Positions 16,979-26,330 are shown, counted from the first letter of the stretch. The stretch is DNA of 64,000 nucleotides from Streptococcus intermedius SK54 = ATCC 27335 (GCF_000413475.1 NZ_ATFK01000005.1:180105-244104), one strand, 5' to 3'. Made by a program: numbers and translations. The notes: generated by a model from the sequence alone, not told the origin.

Positions 16979-19006
16979 GTGTTAAAGATTGGAAAAAAAG
17001 CCAAGCAGAGAATTGCTGTTGTATTATTTTTGCTAGCACTGATATTTGGTTTTAATATAATAAGTAATCAGGTGATTCATGCCAAAACGATTCCGAATGT
17101 TATTACGTCAATGAAAGTCACAAGTAGTGAAGGTAAACCTTTACAGGGTGATCTTAAAAAATGGCAGGATTTCAAGGTTAGTGCAACCTTCTCGTTGCCA
17201 AATAATACGGTAGAAGCAGGTGATACGACCACAATTGATTTCCCCAAACAGCTTGTTTATAACTCGCCTAATAAAAGTTTTAATATTGTAAGCAGTCAGG
17301 GAGATATTGTTGCAGTAGCAAAGATTGATGCAGCGAAGAAAAAAATTGTCCTGACCTATACAGATTATGTTGAAAAACATTCTGACATTAAAGGGACATT
17401 CGATTTTCATGTTCGTTTTGATCATCGGGAGCACAAAGCTAATGGAAAAGTCGATTTGGAATTTAAAATCGATGGTAAGATTACAAATGCAGGTAGTCCA
17501 GGATTTGCTGGTGCAGGCGATTCCGAAAAATTCTCAATTGTAAAAGGTGGATGGCCTTTAACAAATGATCCAGAACGTTTGGGTTATGATGTAGCACTAA
17601 ATCGGACACAAGAACTCTTTAAAAATGCTGTTGTTGAAGATGAATTTATGGGCAATGGTGTTATTGAGGCTGACTCTGTCAAGATTATCAAGGGAGTATG
17701 GCTTTACAATTCGAAAATTTCTGAGTGGGAATTGCAGCACGCAGAAGATGTGACAGCTAAACTGAAAGCTAATATTACAGTAAATGAGCGAAAAGCTACT
17801 GTCAAGATTGGCGATATTGCTCCAAACGAGGGCTATTATATCAATTATAAAGTTAAACTAAATGGTGAGCCAAAGATTGGGGATGCTTTCACAAACAAAG
17901 CCAAATTAACAGCCGACAATACTGGTAACAGAACTACAGAAGTTGAAACACGCTATGTAAAAGCTAACGGTAAAGCGGATGGGCAAGACTTCACGATTAA
18001 GGTTAAGAAAATTGATGCTAATGGGCAGCCTCTTGCAAATGCGGAGTTTCAAGTGATTCGCAATCGTACTAAAGAAGTGGTTGGAACCATTACCACGGAT
18101 ACGAATGGTATGGGGAAATTGTCACATCTTGTGAAAGATGAGTACACCCTGAAAGAAAGCAAGGCACCAGATGGTTATAAAAAAACTGATGAAGAGTTTA
18201 AGATTTCCTCTTCTGATTTTGGAACAGAACAATCTGTTTTAAAAACAGTTGTCAATCAAAAAATAGGCAATAAGAAGATCAAAATCGGTAAGTTAAATCC
18301 AAATGGTAAAAGGATTGCGGGTGCTAAGCTTCATGTTTATAAGGGAGAAGGAACACAGGGTGACGTCGTTGCTTCTTGGACATCAGAGTCAGGTAAAGCA
18401 CACGAATTAAGTTTAGAGCCTGGAATTTATACTTTCCATGAAGAATCGGCCCCTAATGGCTACACAGTTGTTAGTGATATTGTCTTTGAAGTAACAGCAG
18501 CTGGACAAGTGAATATCCTTAAAGCTGAGAACAATACAGCGACTGTCAAAAATGATACATTAAATATTACAGATCAGTTTGATGATGTAAGAACAAATAT
18601 CTCGGTTGTGAAACATTGGGATGACAAAGATAATCAAGCCGGAAAACGTCCAAATCATATTACAGTGAATTTGCTGGCTGACGGGAAAAAGATAGAGTCT
18701 CAAACGATTAGACCAAATGAAAACGGTGAATGGCGTGCAGAATTTACCAATAAACCAAAATATAAAAATGGAAAAGAAATTCATTATACCATTACTGAAG
18801 AGGTTGTTGCTTCTTATCGCTCAGAGATTAGTGGGGATACAGCATCAGGTTTTGTATTGAAAAATCTGTATGATCCATCTCAACCGCCAGCACCAAAACA
18901 AAAGATTTTACCAAGGACAGGAACAACGGTTATGGGCGCCTTGATTGTTGTAGGGGTGGTAGTTCTTAACGGGGGTATCTACTTAGCAAAACGAAAAAAT
19001 AAGTAG
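16979..19006 (+). CDS. LPXTG surface adhesin with collagen-binding-like and Cna_B repeats
   Basis: A 675-residue wall protein. It has a signal peptide (about residues 1-35), two Ig-like N-terminal domains of the Cna/collagen-binding type (about 40-330, with a SEKFSIVKGGW linker) and three prealbumin-like Cna_B/SpaA domains (about 340-430, 440-530 and 540-635). It ends in LPRTG, a hydrophobic helix and a KRKNK tail. Lys and Glu residues typical of isopeptide bonds occur in ESKAPDGY and EESAPNGY. The GTG at 16979 is taken as start because GGAGGAA (16964-16970) precedes it. The ligand is not proven. It sits between the lyase and the catabolic genes, where the known pneumococcal locus has no such gene. 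Confidence 0.88.
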   Translation: MLKIGKKAKQRIAVVLFLLALIFGFNIISNQVIHAKTIPNVITSMKVTSSEGKPLQGDLKKWQDFKVSATFSLPNNTVEAGDTTTIDFPKQLVYNSPNKSFNIVSSQGDIVAVAKIDAAKKKIVLTYTDYVEKHSDIKGTFDFHVRFDHREHKANGKVDLEFKIDGKITNAGSPGFAGAGDSEKFSIVKGGWPLTNDPERLGYDVALNRTQELFKNAVVEDEFMGNGVIEADSVKIIKGVWLYNSKISEWELQHAEDVTAKLKANITVNERKATVKIGDIAPNEGYYINYKVKLNGEPKIGDAFTNKAKLTADNTGNRTTEVETRYVKANGKADGQDFTIKVKKIDANGQPLANAEFQVIRNRTKEVVGTITTDTNGMGKLSHLVKDEYTLKESKAPDGYKKTDEEFKISSSDFGTEQSVLKTVVNQKIGNKKIKIGKLNPNGKRIAGAKLHVYKGEGTQGDVVASWTSESGKAHELSLEPGIYTFHEESAPNGYTVVSDIVFEVTAAGQVNILKAENNTATVKNDTLNITDQFDDVRTNISVVKHWDDKDNQAGKRPNHITVNLLADGKKIESQTIRPNENGEWRAEFTNKPKYKNGKEIHYTITEEVVASYRSEISGDTASGFVLKNLYDPSQPPAPKQKILPRTGTTVMGALIVVGVVVLNGGIYLAKRKNK

Positions 19007-19067
19007 GGTTATCTGGTTTGACAAATCGTCCTTTATAGGTGCTTTTGATAGTGTAAGATAGTTATTA

Positions 19068-19096
19068 AAACAGGCTAGGATTTTCCTAGCCTGTTT
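19068..19096. terminator. convergent terminator between adhesin and kdgA
   Basis: A perfect 13-bp stem, AAACAGGCTAGGA (19068-19080) with TCCTAGCCTGTTT (19084-19096), around a TTT loop. The minus-strand side ends in TTTTAATAAC, so it can end the kdgA operon as well as the adhesin transcript. Confidence 0.8.
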
Positions 19097-19158
19097 AGCT
19101 TGTGTTTTCAAAAATAGATTTCTTGTTTTTCTTTTTTAATAGAAAAGGACTAGCTTTT

Positions 19159-19788
19159 TTACTTCAGTGCGGTATATTGTTTAGCAATTGTTGTGATCGC
19201 TTCGTAATTACCTTGGCTGGCAAGTTTGTTAAATTCTCCACCAATACCAATGGCATCCGCACCAGCAGAAAACCAATCTGAAACATTATCCAAATTGACG
19301 CCGCCTGTCACCATGATAGCTACTTGAGGAATCGGTGCTTTAACGGCAGAGATATATTTTGGACTTAGAGCGCTTCCTGGAAAGAGTTTGATGATTTCAC
19401 TGCCAGCTTCTAGTGCTGTGGTGATTTCTGTTAAGGTCATACAACCCGGAATATAGGGAATACTGTAGAGATTACAGATTCTTGCAGTTTCAGAGTTGAA
19501 AGAAGGAGAAACAATATAATGAGCACCTGCTAGCATTGCATCTCTTGCGGTTACAGCATCCAGTACAGTTCCAGCTCCGATACAAACACTGGCATCATCT
19601 TGATATAGGTGGTTTAGCTCTTTTATAATTTCGCCAGCGTATTGATTGGTATAAGCAACTTCAATAGCTTTGATACCACCTTTGATACAGGCGATAGATG
19701 CTTTGAGGCCTTCTTCTTTTGTCTTTCCACGAACAACAACGACAATTTTTTGTGTTTTTAATTCAATAATGATATCTGATTTAGTCAT
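19159..19788 (-). CDS. kdgA: 2-keto-3-deoxy-6-phosphogluconate aldolase
   Basis: A 209-residue class I aldolase that splits KDPG to pyruvate and glyceraldehyde-3-phosphate, the last step of uronate breakdown. The Schiff-base Lys lies in IIKLFPG (about residue 138), the acidic partner in AIEVAYTN, and the phosphate loop in MVTGGVNLDN. It is the last gene of the minus-strand dhuD-dhuI-kdgK-kdgA operon, 9 bases after kdgK. Its length is typical. Confidence 0.95.
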   Translation of the reverse strand: MTKSDIIIELKTQKIVVVVRGKTKEEGLKASIACIKGGIKAIEVAYTNQYAGEIIKELNHLYQDDASVCIGAGTVLDAVTARDAMLAGAHYIVSPSFNSETARICNLYSIPYIPGCMTLTEITTALEAGSEIIKLFPGSALSPKYISAVKAPIPQVAIMVTGGVNLDNVSDWFSAGADAIGIGGEFNKLASQGNYEAITTIAKQYTALK

Positions 19789-19797
19789 GCTATTCTC

Positions 19798-20799
19798 CTA
19801 ACGAATAATATCTTTGGTGGTTGTTAGCAATTTTTCAATGGCTGTAGCAGATTTGCTCATACTGTCGCCAGCAAGAGTACACTTCATGGTCGCACTAGCA
19901 ACAGCAAAGTCAAGTGTATCTTTTAAAGAAGCTTGCATGAGTAATTGATAGAGTGCGCCAGAAACAAAAGCATCTCCGCTTCCAACGCGTTGATAGACAG
20001 CAGTTTTTAGCTGGACAGATTGCTCAAATGTATCACTGAGTGCATAAGCCTGATAGACATTTTTATCTTGTGCATCAGTGGAGCGGAACGTATGAAAAAT
20101 GGCTTTAAAGGAATAGATTTCTTTTAAATGACGCATGCGATTTTCAATCTCCGCCAAACTTGCTGTTTCTCTTGGAAACATGTCAAGATCTGTTTCATCT
20201 GCCATAATTGGATCGATTCCAAAGCAATAGTCGGCATAGCGAGCGAATTTTGAAAATTCATATTTGGCTTCTAATACAGAAATCATTTTAGTGCGCAAGT
20301 TGAGATCCATAGAAATGGCGATGTTCCTTTGCTTTGCTTCTTGCAAAAGACATAGTAGCACTTCACGGACTTGCTCATCAATGGCAACTGTGATGCCACT
20401 GAAATGAAAATGGCTGATTCCTTTAAACAAGCAGTCCATATCCAGCATTTCAGGACGAATCTGACTGATACTAGTATGCTTGCGGTCATAAAAAACTTCA
20501 CTTTGGCGGCAACCAAATCCATTTTCCAGATAATAAACCCCAAGTCGGTCACCAAGTCGGAAAATAGTGCTAGTGTCAATGTCATGCTGTTTCAAAAACG
20601 TTAGGAATCGATTACCGATTTCATTATCTGGCAATCCTGTAAAAAGTTTTGTGCAAATTCCTAAGGCCTGTAAATTACAGGCGATATTGACTTCCGATCC
20701 ACCAAAATAAGTTGTGCTGACCACTTGGTCACCAAGAGAAGCAACGTCTACAGGCGTAATTCGAATCAGTGGCTCACCAAATAGCAATAATTTCGTCAT
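19798..20799 (-). CDS. kdgK: 2-keto-3-deoxygluconate kinase (PfkB family)
   Basis: A 333-residue ribokinase-fold kinase that phosphorylates KDG to KDPG. It shows an N-terminal GGSEVNIACNLQALG substrate region and the C-terminal catalytic signature GSGDAFVSG with the base Asp. It is third in the minus-strand uronate operon. The substrate is inferred from the operon, since PfkB kinases are hard to separate by sequence alone. Confidence 0.93.
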   Translation of the reverse strand: MTKLLLFGEPLIRITPVDVASLGDQVVSTTYFGGSEVNIACNLQALGICTKLFTGLPDNEIGNRFLTFLKQHDIDTSTIFRLGDRLGVYYLENGFGCRQSEVFYDRKHTSISQIRPEMLDMDCLFKGISHFHFSGITVAIDEQVREVLLCLLQEAKQRNIAISMDLNLRTKMISVLEAKYEFSKFARYADYCFGIDPIMADETDLDMFPRETASLAEIENRMRHLKEIYSFKAIFHTFRSTDAQDKNVYQAYALSDTFEQSVQLKTAVYQRVGSGDAFVSGALYQLLMQASLKDTLDFAVASATMKCTLAGDSMSKSATAIEKLLTTTKDIIR

Positions 20800-20830
20800 G
20801 TGTCAATTCCTTTCGGGTTGCAAAATGGAT

Positions 20831-21472
20831 TTATGCATCAAGAAGTCCTTTTAAGTAAGCTGAGATTTCGTTATCTTGGCAGTTCGCAAAGAAGTATTCT
20901 TGGAAATGTTCTCCTGCAATGGTTTCTCTCAAGAAATCTTGGTCGATGTTTTTTAGAACGCTTAGCAGGTCGTTATGGGTAATCTTTTTAACCTCGTTTA
21001 AAATACGAGCATTTCGTTGTTCAGGAATTGCTCTTTCCTTTGGATAGCCACCGCCAACTTCTTCAGCAAAAAGTCGTTCAAATATCAATTTTAGATTTAA
21101 TTCTGCACCCCAGCCAAAGCCTTTTGCATAAGGAATTGAAAGAGCATTGCCACCATTTATTTGAGAGAAGAGGTAGGCGTCTGTTGGTTCGACAGCCAAG
21201 CCACAGACAACACCAGGAAAACTATTTAAAGCAACCATTGCTCCTTCACCAGTACCGCAACCGGTGATGACAAAGTCAGCAGCTTTTGTATTTAAGAGAA
21301 TGGCTGCCAGTAAACCATTTTGAACATAAGTTAATTGGCTTTCGCCTTCTTTTCCATACATACCGTAGTTGTACAGTTCATATCCTTTTTTGTCAGTTGT
21401 TTCTTTTAAGGCATCATAAATAATGTGGTTTTTAGCAGCTTGACTATTTTCGTTAATTAAAGCAATTTTCAT
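20831..21472 (-). CDS. dhuI: RpiB/LacAB-family isomerase for unsaturated uronate (DhuI-type)
   Basis: A 213-residue sugar isomerase of the RpiB/LacA/LacB fold with the anion-binding GCGTGEG motif near residue 75. In streptococcal hyaluronan loci the enzyme in this position isomerises 4-deoxy-L-threo-5-hexosulose-uronate to 2,5-diketo-3-deoxygluconate, replacing KduI. It is longer than RpiB (about 150) because of a C-terminal extension (FLRETIAGEHFQEYFFANC). The function is inferred from family and operon position between kdgK and dhuD. Confidence 0.85.
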   Translation of the reverse strand: MKIALINENSQAAKNHIIYDALKETTDKKGYELYNYGMYGKEGESQLTYVQNGLLAAILLNTKAADFVITGCGTGEGAMVALNSFPGVVCGLAVEPTDAYLFSQINGGNALSIPYAKGFGWGAELNLKLIFERLFAEEVGGGYPKERAIPEQRNARILNEVKKITHNDLLSVLKNIDQDFLRETIAGEHFQEYFFANCQDNEISAYLKGLLDA

Positions 21473-21487
21473 TTTTATTCCTTCTTT

Positions 21488-22303
21488 CTATTCTGGTTGT
21501 TTTCCGATATAAGCTAGGATACCGCCGTCAACGTAGAGAATATGTCCATTGACAAAGTCGCTAGCATCACTAGCGAGAAAAACAGCTGGTCCCATGAGGT
21601 CTTCTGGATTTCCCCAGCGTGCCGCAGGTGTTTTAGCGATGATAAATTGGTCAAATGGATGGCGTGAGCCATCTTCTTGTAATTCGCGTAATGGTGCTGT
21701 TTGAGGAGTGGCGATATAGCCAGGACCAATACCATTACACTGAATATTAGCACTGCCGTATTCTGAAGCGATGTTACGCGTTAGCATTTTGAGTCCACCT
21801 TTAGCAGCGGCGTAAGCACTAACTGTTTCGCGACCGAGCTCACTCATCATGGAACAAATGTTGATGATTTTTCCGTGTCCTTTTTTAATCATCGAAGGAA
21901 TGACGGCTTTGGAAACAATAAACGGTGCGTTTAAGTCAATATCAATCACCTTGCGAAAGTCAGCTGCACTCATTTCGCACATAGGAACTCTGCGAATGAT
22001 GCCTGCATTGTTGACCAAAATATCAATAATGCCAACTTCTCGCTCAACTTGCTCAACCATTGCTTGGATACCAGCTTCATCAGTAACATCGCAAACATAA
22101 CCATGTGCTGAGATTCCTGCTTCATGATAAGCAGTTAAACCTCGGTCAACTAATTCTTGGTTGATGTCATTAAAAACAATAGTAGCCCCTGCTTCAGCGT
22201 AGGCTTTGGCAATGGCAAAACCTATTCCGTAGGAAGCTCCAGTGATAAGGGCAATTTTTCCCTTTAGAGAAAATTGTTCTATGGAGAAAATTTTTTCTGT
22301 CAT
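21488..22303 (-). CDS. dhuD: SDR reductase of the uronate pathway (DhuD / gluconate 5-dehydrogenase-like)
   Basis: A 271-residue short-chain dehydrogenase with cofactor motif TGASYGIG, NNAG near residue 95 and catalytic Ser-Tyr-Lys ending in YAAAKGG. It is usually annotated as gluconate 5-dehydrogenase. In hyaluronan operons it reduces 2,5-diketo-3-deoxygluconate to KDG. It is the first gene of the minus-strand operon. Its promoter carries a RegR-type operator in the -35/-10 spacer. Confidence 0.9.
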   Translation of the reverse strand: MTEKIFSIEQFSLKGKIALITGASYGIGFAIAKAYAEAGATIVFNDINQELVDRGLTAYHEAGISAHGYVCDVTDEAGIQAMVEQVEREVGIIDILVNNAGIIRRVPMCEMSAADFRKVIDIDLNAPFIVSKAVIPSMIKKGHGKIINICSMMSELGRETVSAYAAAKGGLKMLTRNIASEYGSANIQCNGIGPGYIATPQTAPLRELQEDGSRHPFDQFIIAKTPAARWGNPEDLMGPAVFLASDASDFVNGHILYVDGGILAYIGKQPE

Positions 22304-22345
22304 ATTTTATTTCCTTTCAATTTAGTAAGATTTCATTCTAACAAG

Positions 22346-22374
22346 ATTATATTCTAGTAAACCGGTTTTGTCAA
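22346..22374 (-). promoter_or_regulatory. dhuD operon promoter with RegR operator in the spacer
   Basis: On the minus strand a consensus TTGACA (22369-22374) and TATAAT (22346-22351) stand 17 bases apart. TAAACCGGTTT (22358-22368) lies wholly within that spacer, so a bound LacI-type repressor would block polymerase. Confidence 0.85.
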
Positions 22375-22489
22375 CGATAAAAAATGTTTTTTTGATATTT
22401 AAGTAGTGGAACCTTTGTAAAAATCTGCTTTTCGGGTTTTTGGAAATAATCTATGAAATGTTAAAAAAGAATATAGATTTCAAAAGAGA

Positions 22490-22503
22490 TGTAAGCGCTA
22501 ATA
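22490..22503. promoter_or_regulatory. cre-like site in the divergent control region
   Basis: TGTAAGCGCTAATA matches the catabolite-response consensus at all but one position. It lies between the two divergent promoters, about 18 bases upstream of the -35 of the PTS operon. Confidence 0.6.
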
Positions 22504-22520
22504 TTTTTTTGAAAAAAGTA

Positions 22521-22574
22521 TTGACAAGTAAAAAACAATAGGCTACAATGGAAAATGTAAGTAAACCGGTAAAC
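22521..22574 (+). promoter_or_regulatory. PTS-ugl operon promoter with RegR operator
   Basis: TTGACA (22521-22526) and TACAAT (22544-22549) with 17-base spacing. GTAAACCGGTAAAC (22561-22574) covers positions just after the start point and keeps the ACCGGT core. AGAGGAG precedes the first ATG. Confidence 0.85.
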
Positions 22575-22593
22575 TTAAAAGAGAGGAGAAGGT

Positions 22594-23028
22594 ATGAAAA
22601 TCATAGTTATAGGACATGGAAATTTTGCTACAGGGATTCATAGTTCTTTGAAATTGATTGCGGGCGAGCAAGAGAAAGTAGATGCTATTGATTTTGTGGA
22701 AGGCATGTCCGCAAACGAACTAAAAGAAAAAATTCTAGCTGCTATTACAAGCGACGAAGAGGTCTTAGTCTTGTGTGATTTATTAGGTGGAACGCCGTTT
22801 AAGGTGGCATCCACGATAATGGGAAATAGACCAGATTTGAAAATGAATGTTTTGTCAGGTTTGAATTTAGCTATGTTGCTGGAAACCGTTTTTGCGAGAA
22901 TGACACTTTCATTTGATGAAGTTGCTGAAAAAGCAGTTGCAGCAGCACATAGCGGTGTTGTCAATGGCAGAGAGTTGTTTTCAGATGATTCAGAAGTAAT
23001 AGAAGAAGATTTTGAGTCAGGAATTTAA
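22594..23028 (+). CDS. PTS mannose-family IIA component (hyaluronan disaccharide)
   Basis: A 144-residue EIIA of the mannose/AgaF type. The phosphorylated His is residue 8 in GHGNFA, and LCDLLGGTPF is the family's second conserved motif. It relays phosphate from HPr to the IIB protein encoded three positions on. It is first in the plus-strand operon and overlaps the extended frame of ugl. Confidence 0.93.
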   Translation: MKIIVIGHGNFATGIHSSLKLIAGEQEKVDAIDFVEGMSANELKEKILAAITSDEEVLVLCDLLGGTPFKVASTIMGNRPDLKMNVLSGLNLAMLLETVFARMTLSFDEVAEKAVAAAHSGVVNGRELFSDDSEVIEEDFESGI

Positions 23029-23041
23029 AAAGGTAAAAGGA

Positions 23042-24232
23042 ATGATTAAAAAAGTTACAATTGAAGAAATTAACACTCCTGAACGATTTTTAGAAGTTCC
23101 GCTTTTGACAAAAAATGAAGTAGAACAGGCAATTGAGAAAGTCATTCGGCAGTTAGATATAAATCTTGATTATTTTAAGGAAGACTTCCCGACTCCCGCA
23201 ACCTTTGATAATGTTTATCCAATTATGGATAATACAGAATGGACCAATGGTTTTTGGACGGGAGAACTGTGGCTGGCTTATGAATACAGTCATGATGAAA
23301 AATTTAAAGAAATAGCTCATAAAAATGTCTTGTCTTTCTTGGAACGGGTCAATAAAAGAGTAGAACTAGATCACCATGACTTAGGCTTTCTTTATACTCC
23401 ATCGTGCATGAGTGAATATAAGTTGGATGGTGACAAAAATGCTAAAGAGGCTGCCTTAAAAGCAGCAGATAAGCTGATTGAACGCTACCAAGAAAAAGGA
23501 GGCTTTATTCAGGCTTGGGGTGAGTTAGGTAAGAAAGAACATTATCGTTTGATTATTGATTGTTTGCTCAATATTCAGTTGCTATTCTTTGCGTATCAAG
23601 AAACAGGTGAGCAAAAATATTATGAGATTGCAGAAAAACATTTTTATGCCTCTGTCAATAATGTCATTCGTGATGATGCCTCATCTTTTCACACATTTTA
23701 CTTCGATCCTGAAACAGGTCACCCTCTAAAAGGTGTAACAAGACAAGGTTATAGCGATGATTCTTGCTGGGCAAGAGGACAATCTTGGGGTGTGTATGGT
23801 ATTCCATTGACTTATCGCCATTTGAAAGATGAATCTTGTTTTGATTTATTCAAAGGTGTAACGAATTATTTCTTGAATCGCCTACCAAAAGATCATGTTT
23901 CCTATTGGGATTTAATCTTTAGTGATGGTAGTGAACAGTCTCGTGATTCTTCTGCGACAGCTATTGCGGTCTGTGGGATTCATGAGATGCTGAAATACTT
24001 GCCGGAAGTAGATGAAGATAAAGACATTTACAAACATGCGATGCACGCTATGCTTCGCTCTCTGATAGAAGATTATGCTAGTGATCAGTACAAGCCTGGA
24101 GGAACGACGCTTCTTCATGGAGTGTACTCATGGCATTCTGGCAAAGGAGTAGATGAAGGCAATATATGGGGCGATTATTATTACTTGGAAGCTCTAATAC
24201 GTTTCTATAAAGATTGGAATTTATATTGGTAG
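23042..24232 (+). CDS. ugl: unsaturated glucuronyl hydrolase (GH88)
   Basis: A 396-residue GH88 enzyme that hydrates the 4,5-double bond of imported unsaturated disaccharide. This releases N-acetylglucosamine (phosphate) and the uronate that opens to DHU. The alpha/alpha-barrel has the motif TEWTNGFWTGELWLAYE with one catalytic Asp nearby and DDSCWARGQSWGVYG with the second. The start is placed at the ATG at 23042 after GGTAAAAGGA; a GTG/ATG-free upstream extension in frame has no ribosome site. The gene stands between the IIA and IIB genes, as in other streptococcal hyaluronan operons. Confidence 0.93.
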   Translation: MIKKVTIEEINTPERFLEVPLLTKNEVEQAIEKVIRQLDINLDYFKEDFPTPATFDNVYPIMDNTEWTNGFWTGELWLAYEYSHDEKFKEIAHKNVLSFLERVNKRVELDHHDLGFLYTPSCMSEYKLDGDKNAKEAALKAADKLIERYQEKGGFIQAWGELGKKEHYRLIIDCLLNIQLLFFAYQETGEQKYYEIAEKHFYASVNNVIRDDASSFHTFYFDPETGHPLKGVTRQGYSDDSCWARGQSWGVYGIPLTYRHLKDESCFDLFKGVTNYFLNRLPKDHVSYWDLIFSDGSEQSRDSSATAIAVCGIHEMLKYLPEVDEDKDIYKHAMHAMLRSLIEDYASDQYKPGGTTLLHGVYSWHSGKGVDEGNIWGDYYYLEALIRFYKDWNLYW

Positions 24233-24242
24233 GAGGAGAGAG

Positions 24243-24734
24243 ATGACAACACCAAATATTATTATGACCCGTGTGGATGAACGATTGATTCATGGTCAAG
24301 GACAGTTATGGGTGAAATATCTAGGCTGCAATACAGTTATCGTGGCAAATGACGAAGTGAGTACTGATAAGATTCAACAAACATTGATGAAGACGGTTGT
24401 ACCAGATTCTATTGCCATGCGCTTCTTCTCGTTGCAAAAAGTTATTGATATTATTCACAAAGCAAATCCTGCTCAAACGATATTTATTGTTTTGAAAGAT
24501 ATGAAAGATGCACTAACTTTGGTAAAAGGTGGTGTTCCAATTAAGGAAATCAATATTGGAAATATTCACAATGCAGAAGGAAAAGAACAGGTTACACGTT
24601 CTATTTTCCTTGGAGAAGAGGATAAGGCAGCGATTAAGGAACTGAGTCAGTCTTATCAGGTAACTTTTAATACAAAAACAACTCCAAGCGGTAATGATGG
24701 AGCTGTAGAAGTAAATATATTGGATTATATTTAA
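24243..24734 (+). CDS. PTS mannose-family IIB component
   Basis: A 163-residue EIIB with phosphorylation His17 in RVDERLIHGQG, the signature of mannose/sorbose-type IIB. It receives phosphate from the IIA protein and passes it to the incoming disaccharide at the IIC-IID channel. Eight bases separate it from ugl and AGGAGGAG precedes its ATG. Confidence 0.95.
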   Translation: MTTPNIIMTRVDERLIHGQGQLWVKYLGCNTVIVANDEVSTDKIQQTLMKTVVPDSIAMRFFSLQKVIDIIHKANPAQTIFIVLKDMKDALTLVKGGVPIKEINIGNIHNAEGKEQVTRSIFLGEEDKAAIKELSQSYQVTFNTKTTPSGNDGAVEVNILDYI

Positions 24735-24745
24735 AAAGGAGATTC

Positions 24746-25528
24746 ATGATGTCAATTAATTTATTTCAAGCGATTTTAATTGGTTTATGGACAGCGTTCT
24801 GTTTTAGTGGAATGCTGTTAGGGATTTATACGAACAGATGTATTGTTTTGTCATTTGGCGTAGGGATTATTTTAGGAGACCTGCCAACTGCTTTAACAAT
24901 GGGAGCGATTGGTGAATTGGCTTATATGGGATTTGGTGTTGGTGCTGGAGGAACGGTTCCGCCAAATCCAATCGGACCTGGTATTTTTGGAACGTTGATG
25001 GCGATTACAAGTGCAGGAAAAGTTACACCAGAAGCAGCACTTGCTCTATCTACTCCAATTGCCGTTGCAATTCAATTTGTACAAACTTTTGCATATACGG
25101 TACGTGCAGGTGCGCCAGAAACAGCTATGAAGCATTTGAAAAATCGTGATATGAAGAAATTCAAAATTACGTTGAATGCGACGATTTGGTTGTTTGCTGT
25201 GATTGGCTTTGCCTTGGGATGCTTGGGTGCTCTGTCAATGGATACTTTGCTGAAATTAGTAGGCTACATTCCGCCAGTATTACTTTCTGGTTTAACAGTT
25301 GCTGGTAAAATGCTTCCGGCTATTGGGTTTGCAATGATCTTATCTGTCATGGCTAAGAAAGAATTGATCCCGTTTGTATTACTAGGTTATGTTTGTGCGG
25401 CCTATCTAAAAATTCCGACAATCGGTATTGCTATTGTAGGTACAATCTTTGCTTTAATCGAATTTTACAACAAACCAAAAACAGCAGATCATGTGGTAGA
25501 GGAGGAAGCACACGATGACTGGATCTAA
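24746..25528 (+). CDS. PTS mannose-family IIC component
   Basis: A 260-residue membrane subunit with the family's glycine-rich GVGAGGTVPPNPIGPGIFGT loop preceded by GDLPTALTMGA, and about seven helices. With IID it forms the transport channel. Two adjacent ATGs (24746, 24749) follow AAGGAG, and either may be used. The last 14 bases overlap the IID gene. Confidence 0.95.
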   Translation: MMSINLFQAILIGLWTAFCFSGMLLGIYTNRCIVLSFGVGIILGDLPTALTMGAIGELAYMGFGVGAGGTVPPNPIGPGIFGTLMAITSAGKVTPEAALALSTPIAVAIQFVQTFAYTVRAGAPETAMKHLKNRDMKKFKITLNATIWLFAVIGFALGCLGALSMDTLLKLVGYIPPVLLSGLTVAGKMLPAIGFAMILSVMAKKELIPFVLLGYVCAAYLKIPTIGIAIVGTIFALIEFYNKPKTADHVVEEEAHDDWI

Positions 25529-26330
25529 ATTAAACAAGAATGATTATCTCAAAACATCTTTGCGGGCATTCTTTTTACAAAATGGCTTTAACTACAGCAA
25601 TTATCAAGGGTTAGGGTATGCAAATGTTATGTATCCTGCTTTGAAAAAACACTATGGTGATAATCAAGAAGGTCTCTATAAAGCATTAGAAGAAAATTGT
25701 GAATTTTACAATACGAATCCTCACTTTCTACCCTTTATTACGAGTTTACACTTAGTCATGTTAGAAAATGATCGTCCCACAGAAGAAACACGTAACATTA
25801 AAATGGCATTGATGGGACCTTTGGCCGGGATTGGAGATTCACTTTCACAATTCTGCTTGGCACCACTCTTCTCCACAATCGCAGCTTCTTTTGCGAAAGA
25901 TGGTTTGATTATTGGTCCAATCTTGTTTTTCTTGGCTATGAATACCATTTTGACAGGGATTAAATTATCTACTGGTTTGTATGGCTATAAGTTGGGAACA
26001 ACTGTCATTGACAAACTGAGTGAGCAAATGGCGACTATTTCGCGGATTGCTAATATCATTGGCGTGACGGTTATTGCAGGTCTAGCAGCTACTTCTGTTA
26101 AGATGACAGTGCCTATTACATTTGCCGCTGGAAAAGTAAAAGCAGGTACAAACCAAAGCATCGTGAGCATTCAAGGTATGCTTGATAAAGTAGCACCAGC
26201 GCTTCTGCCAGCTCTCTTTACTCTTTTGGTTTACTATTTGATCAAAGAAAAGAAATGGACAACCTATAAACTAGTTATTCTGACAGTTATCATTGGTATT
26301 ATTGGCAGCTGGCTTAAGATTTTAGCATAA
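25515..26330 (+). CDS. PTS mannose-family IID component
   Basis: A 271-residue IID protein. It has the cytoplasmic N-terminal part with FLQNGFNYSNYQGLGYA, the MGPLAGIGDSL motif in the middle, and two or more C-terminal helices. It completes the transporter. It overlaps IIC by 14 bases and YajC by one, so the block is translationally coupled. Confidence 0.95.
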   Translation: MTGSKLNKNDYLKTSLRAFFLQNGFNYSNYQGLGYANVMYPALKKHYGDNQEGLYKALEENCEFYNTNPHFLPFITSLHLVMLENDRPTEETRNIKMALMGPLAGIGDSLSQFCLAPLFSTIAASFAKDGLIIGPILFFLAMNTILTGIKLSTGLYGYKLGTTVIDKLSEQMATISRIANIIGVTVIAGLAATSVKMTVPITFAAGKVKAGTNQSIVSIQGMLDKVAPALLPALFTLLVYYLIKEKKWTTYKLVILTVIIGIIGSWLKILA

